This document shows, one piece after another, positions 4,885 to 7,837 of a stretch of DNA of 7,837 nt. Under the pieces are notes generated by a model, which worked only from the letters and a program-made list of their open reading frames with translations, was not told where the DNA came from and made no database searches. The DNA lies in the NCBI GenBank assembly GCA_030765735.1, contig JAVCBZ010000067.1:1-7837 (forward strand), given 5' to 3'. Within the stretch, counting starts at the first letter, position 1; each line of letters opens with the position of its first letter. The translations under genes were made by a program, and so were the position numbers. Origin of the DNA: Candidatus Susulua stagnicola. Its GTDB lineage: Bacteria > Omnitrophota > Gorgyraeia > Duberdicusellales > 4484-171.

Positions 4885-5853
4885 ATGCGATTCTTTCTGA
4901 TATCTATTATTCTTTGTTTCATCACACCTTTATCTTTTCCACAAAGTCAAAGGTCGTTAACAGATCTTTATGGGCATTACTTAAAAGGCCTTCTTCATGC
5001 CGGAAAAGGAGAATATCTTTTAGGCTTGGAGGAACTTGAAGAAGCTAAGGCTCGGGATCCCCAATCTATCCATATCCGTTTAAAAATCGCTTCGGTGTTA
5101 ATTCGTTTAAAACGTCTTGATGAAGCTGAAGCAGTATTAAGAGAAGCTAAGGCAATTGATCCTGAGAATTTAGATATTTCTTTAGCTTTAATATTTGTTT
5201 ATTCTTATGGCAATAAGAATGAAGATTTAGAAAAGGAGTATGAGGTTTTCTTAAAACAAGCTCACGAAAAAAAGCCTAAAGATATAAGTATTTCTGTGTA
5301 TTTAGCCCAATTTTATTTTTATAAACACGAGCCGGAGAAGGCAATTGAAATATACGAGAAAATTTTAGAAACCAATCCTGATTACATAGAGGCCTTTTTT
5401 TGGTTAGGATTTTTTTATGAAGAGTACGGGCAGCGTAACAAGGCTTTAGATGTATGGGAAAAGGGTAGGGTTGTTGATCCTACTTTTGCTCCAATTTTAA
5501 ATGGCTTAGGCTATACTTATGCTGAGAAAGGAATAAAATTAGATTTGGCCGAGGATTTAGTAAAAAAAGCTTTAGATCAAGACCCGGGGAATGGTGCTTA
5601 TTTAGATAGCTTAGGCTGGATTTATTTTAAAAAGGGTGAATTCGTAAAAGCTAAAGAATATATTTTCAAAGCTATAGAATTGATTAGAGATCCTGATATT
5701 TATGAGCATTTAGGTGATATTTATATTAAATTGGGTGACCAAGAGAATGCGGTTAAGTATTACAAAGAAGGATTTCTTCAATTTCCGAGTAGTAAAAGGT
5801 TGAAATCAAGAATTAAAGAATATGAACAAAAAGATAAACTTCTTAAAAAGTAA
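4885..5853 (+). CDS. Exported TPR-repeat protein (eight repeats)
   Basis: 322 aa. Residues 1-20 are a signal peptide (MR, hydrophobic core FFLISIILCFITPLSF, cleavage probably near residues 18-22). Cys11 lacks a G/A/S before it, so this is not a convincing lipoprotein signal. The rest is tetratricopeptide repeat: helix-pair units at about 28-60, 62-95, 96-131, 133-166, 167-200, 201-236, 237-270 and 271-301. They carry typical A/G-Y/L-x-A-L signatures and end in NP/DP (ARDP, AIDP, ETNP, VVDP, DQDP). The third unit is degenerate and the sixth carries a two-residue insertion. The stretch LNGLGYTYAEKG...AYLDSLGWIYFKKGEF (205-253) is a pattern common in periplasmic TPR proteins of Gram-negatives. 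Such proteins are protein-binding scaffolds; the partner is unknown here. The gene starts six bases after the basic micro-gene with no clear Shine-Dalgarno, and its end overlaps the transketolase start by 32 bases, so it is probably co-transcribed. No specific function can be assigned. Confidence 0.85.
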   Translation: MRFFLISIILCFITPLSFPQSQRSLTDLYGHYLKGLLHAGKGEYLLGLEELEEAKARDPQSIHIRLKIASVLIRLKRLDEAEAVLREAKAIDPENLDISLALIFVYSYGNKNEDLEKEYEVFLKQAHEKKPKDISISVYLAQFYFYKHEPEKAIEIYEKILETNPDYIEAFFWLGFFYEEYGQRNKALDVWEKGRVVDPTFAPILNGLGYTYAEKGIKLDLAEDLVKKALDQDPGNGAYLDSLGWIYFKKGEFVKAKEYIFKAIELIRDPDIYEHLGDIYIKLGDQENAVKYYKEGFLQFPSSKRLKSRIKEYEQKDKLLKK

Positions 5854-6655
5854 AGCTAATACGATTAGAAAGCTTATCATTAAGATGTTAGCTGAAGCGA
5901 AAAGCGGACATCCCGGTGGATCTCTATCAGCAACCGATATAGTTGCTTGTCTTTATTTTGAAGTTATGCGTCATGATCCTAAAAATCCTGATTGGTCGGG
6001 GAGAGATAAATTTCATCTTTCTAAGGGGCATTGTTGTCCGGCTGTTTATAGCGCTTTAGCTTTAAACGGTTATTTTTCTGTTGATGAACTAATGAGTTTG
6101 AGGAAACTTGGTTCACTTCTTCAGGGGCATCCTGACTGGAAAACTCCGGGAATAGAAGTGGCCAGTGGATCTTTAGGTCAGGGTTTATCAGTTGCTTCTG
6201 GTATGAGCATGGCGGCTAAAATAGACAAGAAGAATAGCCGGGTCTATTGCCTTATGGGTGATGGCGAACTTCAGGAAGGGAATATTTGGGAAGCGGCGAT
6301 GTCGGCAGCTCATTTTAAATTAGACAATCTTTGTGGAATTGTTGACCATAATAAATTTCAGATTGATGGACGAACTGAAGAAATAATGAATTTAGCGCCT
6401 TTGGTCGATAAGTGGAAATCTTTTGGTTGGCAGGTTATCAAATGCGACGGTCATAATATTGAGGAGTTACTTAAATCATTTGACCAGGCAAAAACAGTTA
6501 AGGGAAAACCTACGGTAATTCTTGCTCAAACAGTTAAGGGAAAGGGCGTGTCTTTCATGGAGCACGTTGTTGATTTTCACGGAAGAGCCCCTAGCCAAGA
6601 GGAAAAAATTATTGCTTTAGAAGAATTGGAGAATAACGATATAAAGCCTGCCTGA
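5822..6655 (+). CDS. tktN: Transketolase, N-terminal (TPP pyrophosphate-binding) subunit
   Basis: 277 aa, the usual size of the N-half of split transketolases (EC 2.2.1.1), which transfer two-carbon ketol units between sugar phosphates using thiamine diphosphate. Visible are SGHPGGSLSATD (28-39, with His30), LSKGHCCPAVYSAL (67-79, His70), QGHPD (101-105), ASGSLGQGLS (114-123), and the TPP/Mg motif GDGELQEGNIWEA (147-159) with DHNKFQIDG (175-183). The ATG at 5822 is chosen because the family begins 'xxLxxKAxxIRKLIIKM' about 20 residues before the SGHPGG motif. It overlaps the TPR gene by 32 bases in another frame with no strong Shine-Dalgarno. The C-terminus (KPA, then TGA) is encoded within a palindromic repeat, so the natural end may have been slightly altered by its insertion. 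It works as a heteromer with the product of the next gene. Confidence 0.95.
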   Translation: MNKKINFLKSKANTIRKLIIKMLAEAKSGHPGGSLSATDIVACLYFEVMRHDPKNPDWSGRDKFHLSKGHCCPAVYSALALNGYFSVDELMSLRKLGSLLQGHPDWKTPGIEVASGSLGQGLSVASGMSMAAKIDKKNSRVYCLMGDGELQEGNIWEAAMSAAHFKLDNLCGIVDHNKFQIDGRTEEIMNLAPLVDKWKSFGWQVIKCDGHNIEELLKSFDQAKTVKGKPTVILAQTVKGKGVSFMEHVVDFHGRAPSQEEKIIALEELENNDIKPA

Positions 6656-6667
6656 CGGCAGACAGGG
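6647..6667. repeat. Short GC-rich palindromic repeat between the transketolase halves
   Basis: CCTGCCTG (6647-6654) and CAGACAGG (6659-6666) are inverted with seven of eight positions paired. An alternative perfect stem is CTGCC (6648-6652) / GGCAG (6657-6661) with loop TGAC. It contrasts strongly with the AT-rich neighbourhood and resembles the CCTGCCTG-type dispersed palindromes I remember from Omnitrophota and candidate-phyla genomes. It contains the TGA stop of the upstream gene (6653-6655), and its end adds to the G-rich ribosome-binding region of the downstream gene. Confidence 0.6.
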
Positions 6668-6672
6668 AAGAG
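6664..6672 (+). promoter_or_regulatory. Ribosome-binding site of the transketolase C-half gene
   Basis: AGGGAAGAG ends two bases before the ATG at 6675; its core AGGG/GGAAG leaves about 4-7 bases of spacing. The first bases (AGGG, 6664-6667) belong to the right arm of the palindromic repeat. If the repeat folds in mRNA, part of the ribosome-binding site is sequestered. Confidence 0.6.
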
Positions 6673-6674
6673 TA

Positions 6675-7610
6675 ATGGAAAAGTTATACGCCCGTGATAC
6701 TTATGGTAAGACACTTGTTGAACTAGGGGCTAAGGACAAAAATGTAGTTGTCTTAGACGCTGACCTTTCCGGTTCAACACGTACTGCTTTTTTTGGTCGA
6801 GAGTTTCCTGAAAGATTTTTTAATTTCGGTGTTGCTGAACAAAATATGATGGCTACTGCCGCTGGTTTAGCTAGTTGTGGCAAGATTGTTTTTGCTTCTA
6901 CTTTTGCTATGTTTGCTACTGCCCGAGCATTAGATCAAGTAAGGAATACTATTTGCTATAATGACTTTAATGTTAAAATTGTAGCTACCCATGCAGGAAT
7001 CACTGTTGGAGAAGACGGAGCATCCCATCAAGCCCTAGAAGATGTGAATCTTTTTAGAGCAATCCCAAACATGAAAATAATCCTTCCGGTAGATGCACCT
7101 CAAACTAAAGAAGCCATTCTTACAGCTTATCAGACTCCAGGACCATTCTATATTCGTTTAGGTCGTTCAAAAATTCCGACGATTGAGGGGAAAGGTAGTT
7201 TTGTCTTTGGTAAGGGCCAAGTAATTGAACAAGGTGAAGACTTGGCAATAATTGCCTCGGGAATTATGGTTTATGAAGCTTTAAAGGTACGCGAAATTTT
7301 AAAAGAAAAAGGTATATCAATAACAGTTGCGAATTTTCATACTATAAAACCAATTGATCAAGATTTACTTGTTGAGATTGCCAAGAAACATAAAAAAATT
7401 CTCGTTTGCGAAGAACACCAGATCATTGGCGGTCTTTTTTCGGCTGTCTCGGAAGTATTAAGTCGCAAATGCCCAAGGAGAGTAGAGCCGATTGGGATAG
7501 AGGATGAATTTGGTCAATCTGGTTCACCTCAGGAGTTGATTGATTTTTATGGTCTCTGTGCTAGTTGTGTCGCTGAAAAAGCAGAAAAGTTTTTACGGCA
7601 GCAAGATTAA
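6675..7610 (+). CDS. tktC: Transketolase, C-terminal (pyrimidine-binding) subunit
   Basis: 311 aa, typical of the C-half of split transketolases. The pyrimidine-binding domain comes first: VVLDADLSGSTRT (25-37), RFFNFGVAEQNMMATAAGLA (47-66) with the catalytic Glu55 that protonates the TPP aminopyrimidine ring, FAMFATARALDQVRNTI (77-93), and HAGITVGEDGASHQALED (106-123), the family signature with His118. From about 180 the C-terminal transketolase domain follows (DLAIIASGIMVYEAL, 189-203; FHTIKPID, 221-228; VCEEHQIIGGLFSAV, 244-258; DEFGQSGSPQEL, 277-288). With the upstream subunit it forms one active site at the interface, acting in the non-oxidative pentose phosphate pathway. It starts 19 bases after the N-half stop. 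The motif set also resembles DXS, but DXS is a single ~620-aa chain; separate halves of this size indicate transketolase. Confidence 0.95.
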   Translation: MEKLYARDTYGKTLVELGAKDKNVVVLDADLSGSTRTAFFGREFPERFFNFGVAEQNMMATAAGLASCGKIVFASTFAMFATARALDQVRNTICYNDFNVKIVATHAGITVGEDGASHQALEDVNLFRAIPNMKIILPVDAPQTKEAILTAYQTPGPFYIRLGRSKIPTIEGKGSFVFGKGQVIEQGEDLAIIASGIMVYEALKVREILKEKGISITVANFHTIKPIDQDLLVEIAKKHKKILVCEEHQIIGGLFSAVSEVLSRKCPRRVEPIGIEDEFGQSGSPQELIDFYGLCASCVAEKAEKFLRQQD

Positions 7611-7837
7611 AGTTTTAAGTCCTGCCAAACTCAATCTTTACCTTAAGATAAAAGGAAAGTATTCAAATGGGTTTCATTGCCTTGAGAGCCTGATTGAACG
7701 GATTTCTTTATTCGATGAAATTTCAATCTCACTGAATAAAACCTCTCAGATAAAATTATTCTCAAATAATAAAAGTTTAGAGACGAAGAATAATCTTGTA
7801 TTCAAGGCTGCTGAGCTATTAAAGAAAAAGTTTAAGA
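7549..7837 (+). CDS. ispE: 4-diphosphocytidyl-2-C-methyl-D-erythritol kinase IspE, 5' part (3' end outside window)
   Basis: An open frame reaches the window edge and encodes VLSPAKLNLYLKIKGKYSNG (7612-7671) followed by FHCLESLIERISLFDEISI and later NNLVFKAAELL (about 7786-7818). This is the N-terminal GHMP-kinase signature of IspE (EC 2.7.1.148): PAKLNL with the catalytic Lys (Lys10 in E. coli numbering), the G-[FY]-H-x-L-E-[ST] block and NLVxKAxxLL. IspE phosphorylates CDP-methylerythritol in the MEP isoprenoid pathway. The start is unclear. The only in-frame ATG nearby is 7549, inside tktC (62-base overlap, AGGAG at 7531-7535), giving about 23 residues before PAK. In-frame GTG codons lie at 7558 and 7567, and an ATT at 7606 would give the family-typical length. 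Co-directional overlap with tktC implies co-transcription. Confidence 0.88.
   Translation, partial: MVSVLVVSLKKQKSFYGSKIKVLSPAKLNLYLKIKGKYSNGFHCLESLIERISLFDEISISLNKTSQIKLFSNNKSLETKNNLVFKAAELLKKKFK

Noticed and set aside
4885..4950. Lipoprotein signal for the TPR protein because of Cys11
   Set aside because: The residues before the cysteine (IIL) lack the required small residue at -1, and the cysteine sits in the middle of the hydrophobic core.
6675..7610. DXS (1-deoxyxylulose-5-phosphate synthase) for the pair of transketolase-like genes, given the neighbouring ispE
   Set aside because: The separate ~277 and ~311 aa halves carry split-transketolase signatures; DXS is a single longer chain with different N-terminal motifs.

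Overview
The window is 7.8 kb of AT-rich, densely packed bacterial DNA with every recognisable gene on the + strand. TGA is used as a stop (end of the transketolase N-half at 6653-6655), so the genetic code looks standard. A type II secretion (T2SS) pseudopilin/platform cluster points to a diderm. The T2SS genes, long-form HisG, split transketolase followed by ispE, and short GC-rich palindromes wedged between genes together recall Candidatus Omnitrophota (OP3) or related uncultured diderms. That assignment is inference from memory and is not proven by the window.

Region 1 (1-3636) is the tail of a T2SS operon: 3' end of gspJ, gspK (no gap), gspL (11-nt overlap) and gspM (63-nt gap), closed by an intrinsic terminator that overlaps the gspM stop codon. 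No gspN follows. The products are the minor pseudopilins of the tip complex (J, K) and the inner-membrane platform pair (L, M).

Region 2 (3637-3790) is a 150-base intergenic stretch. It holds a near-consensus sigma-70 promoter and a structured, comparatively GC-rich leader with an 8-bp perfect hairpin just upstream of hisG.

Region 3 (3791-7837) is co-directional with no terminator visible inside it: hisG (long form, first step of histidine synthesis); a 103-bp inverted-repeat element starting one base after the hisG stop; a 29-codon, extremely basic gene resembling the AURKAIP1/COX24 (mS38/bS22-like) ribosomal small proteins; an exported TPR protein; the two halves of a split transketolase; and the 5' part of ispE (MEP isoprenoid pathway), cut by the window edge. 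Transketolase interconverts the pentose phosphates and triose phosphates that feed PRPP (HisG substrate) and the MEP pathway (IspE), so the grouping is metabolically plausible. It otherwise looks like ordinary housekeeping clustering.

I see no tRNA, rRNA, CRISPR array, transposase, phage gene or replication origin. The most interesting material is small: the repeat element with three near-identical 17-mers, the overlooked basic micro-gene, the hisG leader, and a palindrome that supplies both a stop codon and part of a ribosome-binding site between the transketolase halves. No gene-free stretch exceeds 300 bases.
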